NCBI RefSeq assembly: GCF_036323735.1 | Contig: NC_086038.1 | Location: forward strand, 24,637,501-24,701,500 | Length of the DNA stretch: 64,000 nucleotides | Source: Rattus norvegicus | Lineage: Eukaryota > Chordata > Mammalia > Rodentia > Muridae | Direction of reading: 5' to 3' | Shown: positions 13,036 through 25,776 of the stretch, piece by piece | Numbering within the stretch: the first letter of the stretch is position 1 | How the letters are laid out: each line of letters begins with the position of its first letter | Position numbers and translations under genes: made by a program | Notes under the pieces: generated by a model | Databases searched by the model: none | What the model was told of the DNA's origin: nothing | Seen by the model: the letters and a program-made list of their open reading frames with translations, nothing else

Positions 13036-16000
13036 AAGAGAGGAGGCAGATGTGACTATCCCTCTGAAAATGAGTTTTAGAAGCACATGGGTAATCAGGA
13101 AGTAAGTTAGGACCAGTTATATCTGAGGTATGTCTTAAATGTCTCAGGAACATGGTGCTCCTGAGTCAAGAATGGGAGAGGACAGTAATTGTATCACCTA
13201 TTTCACATGGATGAGATTTTCTGTAAGACAAGATTGTTGGCTTGGAAAACATTTACACAGAGAGAGACAGGCAACTTTCAGCTCAAAAAAGAAAATGCAC
13301 TCACAAAAACAAACAATAACAACAACAATGTTTCTTTCTCTAAAGGCAAAAATAAATAGATGAGGCAGGAATGACTTTCAATAAAGATAATGTAGCTGTT
13401 AAAACCCTACTTGAGTTGTAAATGAGCTATACAACTTCCTTAGCTTCTGTATTCCACCAGTGACAACCACTCTAGCCAGCAAGCCCACACACAGCATACA
13501 TGGGCAGGCATGATGCCCCACTAAGCATAGTGGTGACCCCATGGCTTCATGCAGAAAGGCTGTAGTACTACTGCCTCCTCTTATGCCTGAGAAGCATAGA
13601 GACAAGATGTGTTTAACCCCAGGTTAACTACATACCTATTCTTCAGCCTTGGCATCTTCTAACACTTGGAGCTAGAAATTCCTTCCATTTGGTTGTAATC
13701 AAAACAAAAGGGACCTTTAAAATGAGTTGGCTTTATAATCAATAAGGTTATATAATGAAGAAAGCCATACACTATTGTCTCAGTGATTTGTGGAAGGGCA
13801 TGGATTACTCCAGCCTTATGACAGATTAAAGGGAAATAACCATTGAAGGGGTAGCTAGCTATTCAACAAAACTGCTCTTTACTTTCTCAGGTCATGGAAA
13901 ACCTGTTTCCCCAGTCTCTTTTCTATTACAAATATCCAGTTGCCTACACTCCAGCATGAGAGACATGATGTTGGGTATTTCTACTTATGGGTCAGACACC
14001 TCCCTGAGCAGGTCCTCCAAAGAATTTCTCCATGCATAACATGAATGCAGACCTCAAGAGTTTACAAGAAAGCTGAACCACAGTTACAAGGAAGGATAAC
14101 CACACACGGCCAGTTAGGGAGCACACATGCTAATCTTGGAATCGTAGAATGCTATAGAAAGGATACCATGCAACTTTACTTTAACCAATGAAATCTGGGA
14201 TTTATCTTTTATATAATATTGTAGTACTCAAACGAAAATAGGAATAGAAAAAGTTAAGTGTCAAAAGAAATTACTTCTGGAAGCAGACTGCCACCCACAA
14301 AAGAACGCCATTGAAATGTCATTGGTAATTATTCTTATTTTAGAGTCAGGATAATCAACAAGACTCTTCGAAGTCTGTGGAAAACTGAGTGCTCTCTCAG
14401 TCTTCCCAGGAGTGATGAGCAAGCTGATTTCCACTTTCTCTACTCCAGTAATGCCGTCTTTCACTGAGTTCAGTCACACTTACAGAAATCATGATTCTCT
14501 AAATTAGACACGCATCTCTCAAATACATATGTGTATATACATTCACGCATACATATATAAGTTTAGCTAAATGCTTACTACTACACGTACTATATATAGA
14601 TGTCAATATAAAATCTATATTCATAAGTTTTATAGGTCTTCTGAACTCCTTAATTGGTAATAAAAGCAGACTGTGATTTCTTGCATCAAATATTACTCAG
14701 ACGTAACCTTGTTTCCTCTCTCCACCTCACAGTCTTTTGTTCTTCTCACTTTGAAAAACTTTTGTATGAGAATTAATAGTAAACATTATAAATCCCCTCT
14801 AGTTTGCCACCAAGTAGAGGAAACATAAGTAAATATAGCATTCAAACACCTGTCTGTAATTTCAAGTGAGGGAAAATGAAGTCAATGAGAAGCTCCAAGG
14901 GCAGATTTTTGTGGACAAAAAAAAAAATCTTCATTCAGGTGGCATAGTCCGAAGTTTAACCTAAGATGTGAACAAGTAAAGGCTCGAGGTAGACGGGAGG
15001 TACTGTGTCTTGGGATGTAAGAAAGTTGCACCCAAACCTACAAGTAGACATGGAACAGTAGGCTCAGGCTCTGTTTAGCCATGTCATGGCTTACCATGTC
15101 ATGTAAAAGGTCCCTATCATACGGGTAAATCTCAAGTTCTAATTCTGTTAACTGGAAAATACCTTTATGACAAAAATATGTTGTGTCCTGGGAATTTTCC
15201 TCCTAAAGTTTAATTTGTACCCCCATGGGTTTTAAGGCTTCATATGATTTGAATCATTCCTTAGTCCTTACGTTGCAATTAAAAGTTACCCGAACACAAA
15301 TGCTATAAGCAATAAACTCAACATTCAAAAACATGGCACCCAAAGGTACAGTAATATCAGGAGACGTTAAAGCCAGTATAGGAACAGATACAAACAGAGC
15401 AGAAGTTTTGGCTGGTGATTGAAAACACAAAGAATGCACAGAAAGAGTAGAAGGCAAATAGAAAATAGAAAAAGTTTATACTGTAGTATTAAAATTACAG
15501 AGGCTATTTCATGTATTTATGTTTAAAGTTTGAGAGTTAATTTCCTAACAATTATAACAGAATTTATAGGAAGTCTTTTATTTAGAGATCAGATTTATCC
15601 AACTACATCTGCCTTCAGAAAGTACACATACACACACACACACATTACATATGTGCTCATATTTATGTAGACATATACATATAATATACTAAATGAACAT
15701 TCTGTAAAACCTGTACCAAGAACTAGAATAATAGTTCCAGTCTTTACTTATCAAAGTATCTTTGAATTTCAAATTCATCAGCTTTTCTCTCAGGTTTACA
15801 TGAGATGGACACTAGAAACTTCCCTCTTGTGGGCTTCAAAACAATTTTGGCCTTTAGTTTAGCAGAATGAGATTTCTGTTTATGTGGGTGATTGTATGTC
15901 ATTGAGTGTAAGCCAGTCTGATGAAAATGCTGTGCCTATGCGTATGTGTGTGTATGATCTGAGGGTTCAGTTTTTTCCAGATAAATATTAAGCATCATAA

Positions 16001-16341
16001 ATAATTAATAACAGCCAACTAAGACACAGTCATGGCAATCATTTTTAGGAAACTATATAACAGAAGTGAAAAAAATGATTATGTATATTTTATGTATCTG
16101 TACACCCTAGAACCATTGCGATAAATGAATGCCTCAGTAATTGTTTTTATTCAATAATGCTTATTTAGTATTCAAGAAGAAATAGACCACAGCACACAGA
16201 GTAAGCAGAAAAACAATTGCCCTCTTAAAAGAATCATTATTCCCTGTTCGTTTAATTCCTTATATAATTCTTCATAATGATGTTTCCATAGATCACTTTA
16301 GGACCAGCAACTAGTCAACAAACTTTAATAGGTCTCATGTC
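13036..16341. other. Unique AT-rich sequence with small simple repeats
   Basis: Holds ACAT/TA-rich stretches at about 14,520-14,600 and an (AC)n of about 8 units at 15,628-15,644. No exon or larger repeat recognised. Confidence 0.4.
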
Positions 16342-16399
16342 AGAGTCATGTATATTAAGCCTATATGTGCAGAGTCATGTATTTTAAGCCTGTATGTGC
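16342..16399. repeat. 29-bp tandem duplication
   Basis: Two adjacent 29-base copies (16,342-16,370 and 16,371-16,399), each starting AGAGTCATGTAT and ending GTATGTGC or ATATGTGC. They differ at two positions. Confidence 0.95.
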
Positions 16400-16790
16400 T
16401 TACTACTTATAAGGTATGAAATCAAAGGTAACAACTAAATCCAATGTTCCTCCAACTTACATAATAAAAGGAAACTACTGGCCTCAGCCTGGTGAACATC
16501 AAACATGTGACCCAGAAATGATTACTTCTAGCAAACTCTCAGGCAATTCAAAATGGGAAACTGGAAAACAGAATCAGACTAAGTCCCTGACTCTCCTGTG
16601 CATGAGTTGGTCAATAATTAATGTGTTCAAGCTGGGCATGTTTATGTGCTGCACATAACAAGAAAATAATGCATACTTCTGGCCTTACAAATGCATACAA
16701 TAAAACATGTAAAAGGCCTTTGCTGAAAGTATATGTGCCATGCAATGAGAACACAAGGGGAGGGACTATAGGTTCTGCTGAAAGGGTTAG

Positions 16791-17098
16791 TGTGATGGTT
16801 TATATATACTCAGCCCAGAGAGTGGCACTATGAGAAGGTGTGGCCCTGTTTGAGTAGGTGTGTCATTGTGGGTGTTGGCTTTCAGACTCTTATCCTAGCT
16901 GCCTGGAAGCCTTCAGATGAAAATGTAGAACTCTCAGCTCCTTCAGCACCATGCCTGCCTGGATGCTGCCATGCCCCTGCCTTGATGATTATGAACTGAA
17001 CCTCTGAACCTGTGAGCCAGCCCCAATTAAATGTTGGCCTTTATAAGACTTGCATTGGTCATGGTATCTGTTCATGAAATAAAACCCTAACTAAGACA
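16791..17098 (+). mobile_element. LTR of a rodent ERV-type (MaLR/ERVL-like) retroelement
   Basis: A 308-base unit that begins TGTGATGGTTTATATATACT and ends CCTAACTAAGACA, so it has the TG...CA ends of an LTR. It contains AATAAA at 17,078-17,083 near its end. Phrases such as GCTGCCTGGAAGCC and CCAATTAAATGTTG are familiar from a common rodent LTR family. A target-site duplication was not evident next to the 5' end, and no second LTR was found. Confidence 0.6.
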
Positions 17099-18094
17099 GA
17101 AGTTTACCAACTGGGTAAACCCCAGAGGTTACCAGGGACTGGGATATTGCTGTGATAGGCCTGACCATGCTTTTGTTTGGAAGAATGTGGATTTGTGGAC
17201 ACTGGAGAAGAGTAGAATGCTTTAAGTTGGGTTTAATGGGCTATCCTACTAGGAATAAGGAAGACTTTTTTGCTGAGTATGATTTGAACTGTGAAGAACT
17301 AGTCCAAGAGGTTTCAAAGAAGAATAATTTCAGTATGTGGCATAAAAACTGTTTTTATGATATTTTGATGAAGAATATGCCTGCTTTTTGCCCTTGTCTG
17401 AAGAGTCTACCTGATTCTAAGTAAAGAGATTTATATTAATTGCATTGATGAAGGAAGTCTCAAAACAAAGCCCAGCGGAGACTTTGTTCTCTGGTTAAGT
17501 CTCATGAAGAGCATTTTGAACAAGGCTAGAAAGCTTAGAAAGCAAAAATAAAAAATATATGGTTTGAGTATTAAAGGGGCACTAAGAGGTGAAATGGAGC
17601 CAAATCCTGTGTTCTAAGAGATAGCAAATTAAGGAGCAAGATCCTGCCCAGCTAAATTTAGATACAGGCATGGTGGTACACACGTTTAATCCCAGGAGAT
17701 AAAGCAGATCTCTGAGTTCAAGACCAGCCTGGCACAGATCAAGTTCAAGGTAAAGAATAGCTTAAATCCTGGCATGGTGATATACACCTTTAATCCCAGG
17801 AGACAGGCTGGCAGATCTCTTGAGTTCAAGGTCAATCTACAGAGCAAGATCCAGGACAGCCAAGCTTAGTTGGTGTGGGAGTAAGAAAACAGAAAGCTAG
17901 TGATAATGTAATAGAACAAGGGGCCATGTTACAGCTCTCACAGCAAGCAGAGCACAGCAGCTTCAGCCATGTGGCTCTGGTTTTAGAGTGAGAAATAGAA
18001 GGGATTACTGGGATAGTTGATGCTGGTTAGCTGGAGCTAAGAAATTCGCAGTGATTAAGAAGAAACCAGCATCACTGAGGATTGGCTAGCTAGA
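17099..18094 (+). mobile_element. Internal region of the same retroelement, decayed
   Basis: It follows the LTR without a gap. It carries GATATTGCTGTGATAGGCCT and TTTGGAAGAATGTGGATTTG, text I associate with the internal part of non-autonomous rodent LTR elements. An open stretch of 90 codons at 17,152-17,424 reads MIGLTMLLFGRMWICGHWRR at its start; it has no recognisable domain. Two B1-like units sit inside (17,655-17,885). No 3' LTR is seen, so the element is incomplete. The distal limit near 18.09 kb is approximate. Confidence 0.45.
17655..17885 (+). mobile_element. Two tandem B1-like units
   Basis: GGCATGGTGGTACACACGTT at about 17,666 and GGCATGGTGATATACACCTT at about 17,771 each start a B1-like unit with TTTAATCCCAGGAGA and AGATCTCTGAGTTCAAG or a close variant. 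The second ends CAGGACAGCCAAGC. The direct head-to-tail layout suggests a dimer carried by the host element rather than two independent insertions. Confidence 0.65.
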
Positions 18095-18628
18095 CTTTTA
18101 GAAGATGGATAATTTTGGAAAGTAATTAAGAAATAATGAAGGCCAAATCAAACTTAAGAGAAGTCAACTAGATAGAGAAGACAAGATATGTTATATGGTG
18201 AAAGAGAAGTCGGATAGGCCTAGTAATCATATGTAGACTGGGAGACAATAGAGAACGTAGTTCACACTATTTCCAGGAAAAGGGAAGACTAAGAAAGGAT
18301 CAAACTTGTGATTAGGAAAAGAATTTGGCTTGGCATATGCTAAGTTAGGGAATCAGGCAAGAATTTGACAGGTGTATCTGTCTGGAAAGCAACTGAAGCT
18401 GTGGTCTAGAACTTCAGTAAGAATTCCCATTTAGAGATAGATTTAAAGTCAACAGATAAACAGTGAATACAGATTCAGGAGTAGTTGCAAGCATATAAAG
18501 AGTTGCATAATATGGAAGAAGTCTGAGGACAGAATTGTGACCATTTGTGAATCATCAAAGAGGAAAAGAAATCAAAAGTGGAACCCCACGGAGTATAATC
18601 AGAAGTCAGGGGAAAGTCGTATGAAAAT
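18095..18628. other. Sequence of uncertain origin between two retroelements
   Basis: May be further internal retroelement sequence or unique DNA. No coding signal. Confidence 0.3.
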
Positions 18629-19570
18629 GATTTATTTATTTTTCCCTTATTTATATACTCATTCACTTACATCTGAATCTAAGCCCCCTTCTCTCCTCTC
18701 CTCCCAGTCCCTCTCCCCATCCCCTTCCCTTTCTATTCTGAGAAGGGAAGGTCACCCATGACTACCAACCCATGGTGGCATATGAAGTCTCAGGCAGGAC
18801 TAAGTGCATTCTTTCTCACTGAAGTCAGACAAGGCAGCGTAGCTAGGAGAGAGAAATCCAAAGGGAAGCAACAGAGTCAGATTCCATCCCAGATCTACTT
18901 GTTAGGGGACCCACATGGAGACCATAATGCACAACTGCTCCATATATGTAGGGAGCTAGGTCTAGTCCATGTACTCGTCTGTGTGTCTTTGACCCTTCTG
19001 ACCCCCTCAATCCTTCCTTCCACTCTTCCACAAGAATCCCTGAGCTCCAGCTAATGTTTGGCTGTGGGTCTCTGCCTTTGTTTCCATCAGCAGCTGGATG
19101 AAGCCTCTCAGAAGACAGATATGCTAGGCTCCTGTCTGCAAGCATAGCAGATTATCATTAATAGTGTCAGGAGTTGGCTCTCTCCTGTGGGATGGGTCTC
19201 AAGTTGGGCCAGTCATTCCTTGGCCATTCCTTCTATCTCTGTTCCATATATCTTATGCCTGCATATCTTATAGGCAGGACTATTTTGGGGTGGATGATTT
19301 TGTAGATAGGCTTGTGTCCTCCCTCCTCCACTAGAAGGTCTGCCTGGCTAGAGAACATGGCCACATCAGCATCTGTACCCCTGACTGCAATCTCATCCTG
19401 AGTCACCCCCATAGACTCAAGGGAACCTCCCCCATCTCAGGTCTCCAGCTCATACCAGAGATGTCCCCAACACCTATCTCCATTCTTTCTCCCAGTCCTC
19501 TAACTCCCCCCTTCTCCACCCACTCAATCCCCACTCCAATTCCCCTCCCCACCTGGATGGAGAGAACAGG
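18629..19570 (-). mobile_element. LINE-1 3' UTR/3' end, antisense (Lx-type)
   Basis: It starts at a T-rich tract (the reverse of the A tail). Typical reversed rodent L1 text follows: CCCATGACTACCAACCCATG, TAGGGGACCCACATGGAGAC, CTCATACCAGAGATGTCCCC. The same blocks recur in the element at 27.75 kb. No ORF2 sequence is present, so it is strongly 5'-truncated. Several 75-100 codon frames here are artefacts of the UTR. Confidence 0.75.
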
Positions 19571-20099
19571 GCAGGAGAGGGGTGGGAAGAAAGAGATTTC
19601 TTATCACAGGGTGCAAAAACATAACTGGAGATCAAAAGGAGTCCCTCGGGTTTATCCAGTGAGAAGTGTATGGATAGGAGAGGAAGAAAGTTAAAAAGGG
19701 AATAAAAGCAAGCTAATCTGGCAGCAGGCAAAGTCAGTCAAGCTCTCAGACCCATATACGGTAAAGACAGAAATGCACGGACAGACATTTTCAAAGTCGA
19801 CAATTCTTAAATAAATCAGAGAAATTCAAGATTAACCATTCTGAACCCACCCAGCGTACTTCCTTTCACCTCAACCAATCATATTCTTTCTATGGTAATT
19901 GTTCAATTTCTTTGCTCAAAAATTTACAGAAATTAGTCCATTAACTCAAAATGTACCTCTTTAGACTTCATTTGGCTCTTAAGTATATGGTATATATTTA
20001 GTCAAGATGGTGAGGACCTATCAGTTGGAGAGCTATGTAAGCCATATGTAAAACTAAGGAGCAGGTGGGTAGGGAAGCCTACCCTCACCATTTCAAAAA
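19571..20099. other. Sequence without recognised features
   Basis: Purine-rich near 19,571-19,700 and possibly a further piece of the adjacent L1, then unique AT-rich DNA. Confidence 0.3.
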
Positions 20100-20910
20100 T
20101 AACCACAATCCCAATTTTAACTGTATCTATAGGTCTGCTTTGAACTGCACACATATGTGATCATTCAGTGTATGCTCTGTTACGTCTGGCCTCTTCACTC
20201 AACAGTATATCTGTAAAAGTCACATTATTATATATACTTGATAGCCATTCATTTCTAAAATTTAAATATTCAGTACTCTGCTGTGTGGATACTCTGTCTT
20301 GCTAGTGTATTGTTCCACTGGTGGAGATGTGGCTTTGGCACTATTGAAAATCAGGCTGTGGCAAACACTCCAGTATGCCCTTTGGTTAACAGGTAAGCAC
20401 ATTTCTCCTGTCTGGACACCTACAGACACAACTACTGGAGGATGTGCCTGAAAGATGCTGCCAGCACGTGTTCAAAGGAAAACTTCCAACATCTTACTCA
20501 CCTGATAACAAGAATTATATGTGCTCTCCAACCTTACCTAATGCATAGCATTTTAGATACTCTTATTAGTTCTTTGAGAACTTTATACATGTTTCAATCA
20601 TATTCTACTTTCCTCATTGGAACCAGTCTAGATAGTCATATTATCACAGTTTACTCCAGTACTTGTTAGGATGACAACTAATGAGGTTGTGGGTCTCATA
20701 TATGTAAGGACAATTTGGATATTCTTATGAGAAATGTTTGCCTCTTTTTCCACTGGATTGTTTTTCTAGATCTTTATTTGTAGGATTTCATTATATTATC
20801 TGTATATGAGCCATGTGTCAGGTATTTGTGTATAGAATGTTTTCTCCCACTCTGTGATTCTCTTTGAATTGTCTTAATGTGTTTTGGTGAACTGAAAACC
20901 TTGGTATTAA
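20100..20910 (-). mobile_element. Ancient LINE-1 (L1M-type) antisense fragment
   Basis: The + strand shows the reversed layout of old mammalian L1 3' regions: CTGGCCTCTTCACTCAACAG, a GATAGCCATTCATTTCT-like block, TGTTCCACTGGTGGAG, then TTTTCTCCCACTCTGTGATT and CTTTGAATTGTCTTAATGTG. It is heavily diverged, so the edges and subfamily are uncertain. Confidence 0.5.
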
Positions 20911-20911
20911 T

Positions 20912-20913
<2 letters not shown>

Positions 20914-20952
<39 letters not shown>
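20914..20952. repeat. (AC)n microsatellite
   Basis: About 19 uninterrupted AC units at the end of the antisense L1M fragment. Confidence 0.95.
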
Positions 20953-20953
<1 letters not shown>

Positions 20954-21044
20954 TATATACACAGTTATGTTAAAAATGAAGAAACACCTTATGATTTCCA
21001 CCCCCCAAAAAAGCCAGTTCCCATAATGCTAAATATGAAAAAAG

Positions 21045-21120
21045 ATTTCTTGTAGTATTGGGAATTGAGTCTATGGCTTTGTGTAAGCTGTTCAATTGCT
21101 TGACTACTGGGCTGCACACA
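21045..21120 (-). mobile_element. Diverged ID-like SINE fragment
   Basis: ATTGGGAATTGAGTCTATGG, then CTGTTCAATTGCTTGACTAC resembles a reversed ID head (GGGATTGAACCCAGGGCC, then GGCAAGCGCTCTACCACTGA). It is strongly decayed. Confidence 0.4.
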
Positions 21121-21249
21121 TACTGTATGACTGAAAAGTTCATCCTCATGAGGCCTGCATTAAAAAGATATTTCAGGTGTGTTTTTTTTTAAAGAATGAC
21201 CTTTTATGTCTAAAATTATACTAAAAATAACTTTTTAATTCTATTTCTG

Positions 21250-21630
21250 TATGACAGAAGTGTGTATACGTGTATGTGTGTTATATGTGGTTTGTGTGTT
21301 GTGCAGTATATGTGGTGTGTGAAAATATGTATGTGAGCTGTGTGTGATGTATGTGTGGTGTGTGTGGGTGTGTGTATTCATGTAGGTGGGCACAGGTGGA
21401 CACATTAAACCAGATAATTTCTTTGGTATTTGCAAATGTGAGGCTACATGTCCCATGAATTTCCAGAGATCTTCCTATTTCAGCTTCCAGGTCGTTACAG
21501 GAGAACTGGGACAGCTGTTGTGCAATACCACACCCAATTTTTACATGAGTTCAAGGGCTTTGAACTCTGGTCTTCATGCTTACATGGCAAGCACTAACCT
21601 GCTAAGCCCTCTTCCAAGCCTCTCCTTCTA
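21250..21630 (-). mobile_element. B4 SINE with GT-rich tail
   Basis: A degenerate TGTG tract at 21,260-21,385 (reverse of the B4 CA tail) is followed by a B1-derived body and by the reversed tRNA-like head TGAACTCTGGTCTTCATGCT, then ACATGGCAAGCACTAACCTG and CTAAGCCCTCTTCCAAGCC. Confidence 0.6.
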
Positions 21631-22030
21631 CATTTTGGAAGAATATAGATCCCTTGGTTACATTGTAGTAGAGTTGGCGGTTAAGTTTCTTTGAACATTC
21701 AATACTTGATTCATCATCTTCCATCACAAGAAAAATCAATTCTTCTTCTGATTCCTGCTCTTTGAATTTAATGAGCCCCCTTTGCTCTGACCATCATGAA
21801 GATCTCCTTGTCTTTTAACTTCAGTAGTTTTCATGTGGCACACTATAGAATGCTTACACTGTACTTATCTTTCTATATTTTGTTAAGTGTGTTGATCTAT
21901 TAATATAGGTATATTTTGGGAAATTTTGGAAATTTCCAATATTGAACTATTCAAGCCATGTGTTCTAGGCTCTTCTTGGGGACTTTTATTTTCACATCTT
22001 CTGAAATGTTTTGTCTAACCTAATTTTTTT

Positions 22031-22121
22031 TTCTTTTTTCTTTTTTTCGGAGCTGGGGACCGAACCCAGGGCCTTGCGCTCGCTAGGCAAGCGCTGAACC
22101 ACTGAGCTAAATCCCCAACCC
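22031..22121 (-). mobile_element. ID SINE (rat), young insertion
   Basis: The reverse complement of the rat ID consensus is nearly intact: GGAGCTGGGGACCGAACCCA, GGGCCTTGCGCTCGCTAGGC, then GCTAAATCCCCAACC, with the A tail reversed as a T-rich run. It lies between exact 16-bp target-site duplications (CTAACCTAATTTTTTT, 22,015-22,030 and 22,122-22,137). ID elements derive from the BC1 RNA gene and have internal Pol III A and B boxes. Confidence 0.95.
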
Positions 22122-22137
22122 CTAACCTAATTTTTTT

Positions 22138-23098
22138 ATACAATATCTTGTTTCCCCCCCATGCTTTAATCTTAGTATTTTCCAGTTCTCTAGTCAAAAA
22201 TTCTGCTGTTCTTAACCTCACTGCACTTCATTAAACACAACTTCATTCAAGTCAAGAATTAGCAGCTTGGTTGCTTTGTATGGATTCCAAATTTAGGATG
22301 ATCATCCCAGACTATTTTTCTCTTTCCTTCATCATGTTCCTTCCTCACAGGTATCTCTAAGTCCTTGCCAGTTGTCTATAACATCTGCATCACCTGCTCT
22401 TCTCTCTGCTTTACCTTTTTGTCTGTCTAACTGTCCTTATTACGCAATGGAGATATCACAGAAGCAGTGCAGGAGCTTCCACCAGAGCAGGAGTCCCCTG
22501 TCAGTACAGCACTTGAGAGCCCAGGGAGTCTATGGGACTGGGGCTAGGATGCATTTTTAGGGTGTCCTCTGGCTTTTGTTTTCCCCTATTTAGAATCTGT
22601 GGCAATCCCTGAATCTTAATTGAACTCTTGGTACATCTTTATCTCCTTTATCTTCTGAGAAGGAAAAAGTAATCTCTCCCCCCCTCAATTCTTCCCTCCC
22701 TTTCTCTTCCCTACTCTTCTCCCCCCCCCACCCTGTGTCAGAAAATTTTGGCTTCTTACCCTACCAGTGTGTCCAAACAGAAGTTGGCCAGAGTCTTTGA
22801 AACAGTTCAGTCTGCATTTGGATTTCTCTTCTCTCTTTTCCCTGCTGCCAGCTTCTCTAGCTTGTTTCCTACCAGAAGCCCACTGCTGAGGTTTTCCCTC
22901 TGCTTTGCTGAATCATTCAACCCAGATCTGAAGCATAGGACACAGCAAGCATGCAGTGGAAGAGAGCTGATTGTGTTTTAGATCCCGTGAATCTCCAGTT
23001 TGCTATCTTAACCCTGAACAATCACTACAAGTGTTGCTGGCTTATCTGACTCTCAGGAGACACATTTAGCCTGGGCAACATCCAATCCTCAAAGCTCA
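22138..23098. other. Unique sequence, no gene seen
   Basis: Contains C-rich pyrimidine tracts near 22,675-22,730. No exon with splice support, and no repeat recognised. Confidence 0.4.
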
Positions 23099-23117
23099 GA
23101 ACACACACACACACACA

Positions 23118-23163
<46 letters not shown>
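23099..23163. repeat. (CA)n microsatellite
   Basis: About 32 CA units with a single GA interruption near 23,118. Confidence 0.95.
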
Positions 23164-24344
<1,181 letters not shown>

Positions 24345-24628
24345 GCCCTTTTAAAGATGCTAGCTAAAGCAACTGGAGCATCCTTGGGCAGGGGAAGGGA
24401 ACGTTGGACATACTCAACCGATAACACCATTTGGTCAAACTTATTTGGCATACAATGGAAGAATACCAAGGTATCTCAAGATTGGCTTAGTTGGATCAGC
24501 TGAGTAAAGCGGTAAGAAGACTCATTCCAGGGGTTGAAGTCATACCCTACAACAAAACTGTACCTACCTGTTCCCTCTGCGGCATGTATACAAGCACCAA
24601 ATGCATTCTTACTACTAACAAAGCTGAA

Positions 24629-24631
<3 letters not shown>

Positions 24632-24683
<52 letters not shown>
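24632..24683. repeat. (GA)n microsatellite
   Basis: About 26 uninterrupted GA units. Confidence 0.98.
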
Positions 24684-24685
<2 letters not shown>

Positions 24686-24769
24686 CATTACATCTCTCCT
24701 TTTAAATGTAAAGGATTCTCTTCTTCTCTTAAATTCAGCTGCACTGGATTACTAGGGATGCCATCATGA

Positions 24770-24985
24770 AGCAACACAGCTTGCATGTCTTGGAGAACAG
24801 AAACTTACTGCCTTACAATTCTGGAGGCTATGGATTTCAAACCAAGCTATACATTCTAGATTAAGTTAGGGGTAGATTTTGGTTTCTTCTGTGGCCACTC
24901 AGGTAGAAGATTACCACCAACTGTGTCTTCATATAATGACCCCTGTTTGTTTCTAGGTCCTAATCTCTAATCTATCTTCCTCCTT
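24770..24985. mobile_element. Possible ancient mammalian repeat
   Basis: CTTACTGCCTTACAATTCTG, then GAGGCTATGG, CTGTGGCCACTC and a TCTTCATATAATGACCCC block follow the layout of an old mammalian repeat with the phrase CACAGTTCTGGAGGCT. Class not assigned. Confidence 0.35.
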
Positions 24986-24989
24986 CCTC

Positions 24990-25275
24990 TTCATTTGTAG
25001 TTCTTTAAGAATTTCATAAACTGGATTTTGGTCATATTTATCCCTTTCCCCCAACTTATCCCAGAATTGCCCCCTTTCCCTATACATAGCTTTGTGTTCT
25101 CTTTTGTTTTGGTTTACAGACATATCTAGTTCAGTTTGCACTGCCCATATATGCTTGTATGTGTGGCCTTCCACTGGGGTACAGGTCGCCTGTCAGGGAC
25201 ACACCCTTAAAGAGAACTTAGTCTCCCTCTCCTATCAGATAGCAACTATCAATTGCTCTTCAGCTAGATCCCTTT
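24990..25275 (-). mobile_element. Rodent LINE-1 (Lx-type) 3' fragment, antisense
   Basis: AAGAATTTCATAAACTGGAT, then TATTTATCCCTTTCCCCCAA, GGGACACACCCTTAAAGAGA and CTTAGTCTCCCTCTCCTATC resemble the reversed 3' end of an older rodent L1 group. A sister copy lies at 51.64 kb. Confidence 0.6.
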
Positions 25276-25309
25276 ACATTAAAATTTAATATATGTGCAT
25301 GTTTATGTG

Positions 25310-25500
25310 CATATGTATGTGTTTGTGTGGAGTGTGCCTGTGAGTTCAGTTACCAGCAGAATCCAGAAGAGGGTGCCAGAACCCCTGAAAGCAGAACTAC
25401 AGACAGTGGTGAGCTGCCCAGTATGGTTACTCAAAAACAAACTGGAGCCCTCTGCAAGAGCAGGACATATTCTTCAGCGCTGAGCCATCTCTCCAGACCC
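25310..25500 (-). mobile_element. B3 (B2-family) SINE
   Basis: Reversed B3 text: AATCCAGAAGAGGGTGCCAG, ACTACAGACAGTGGTGAGCT, CTGGAGCCCTCTGCAAGAGC and TGAGCCATCTCTCCAGACCC at the head end. Confidence 0.85.
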
Positions 25501-25664
25501 AAGAAATTCATTTAAGAATCAATTTAAGCCACACATTTAAGAATCAAGCTACTTAAGAACATCGTCAGTATTGGATGCATTAATTCTAAAAATACATGGC
25601 ACTCAACGTCCTTCATTAGGTCTTTAGGAGTACATTCAGCTCCTGAAGTGGCTACTTGAGCTTG

Positions 25665-25717
25665 GAGGGGGGTTATGGGGAGGAAGGGAGGGAGAGGGAG
25701 GGAGAGGGAGAGGGAGG

Positions 25718-25775
<58 letters not shown>
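25665..25775. repeat. Purine tract: GGGA/GAGGGA units then (GA)n
   Basis: About 60 bases of GGGAGA-type units followed by about 27 GA repeats. The + strand is almost pure purine across the tract. Confidence 0.97.

Positions 25776-25776
<1 letters not shown>

Noticed and set aside
17152..17424. Possible retroviral protein gene
   Set aside because: 90 codons with no identifiable gag, protease or polymerase motif; kept only as part of a decayed retroelement.
18843..19145. 100-codon minus-strand frame and its + strand partner
   Set aside because: Both lie in antisense L1 3' UTR, which is non-coding.
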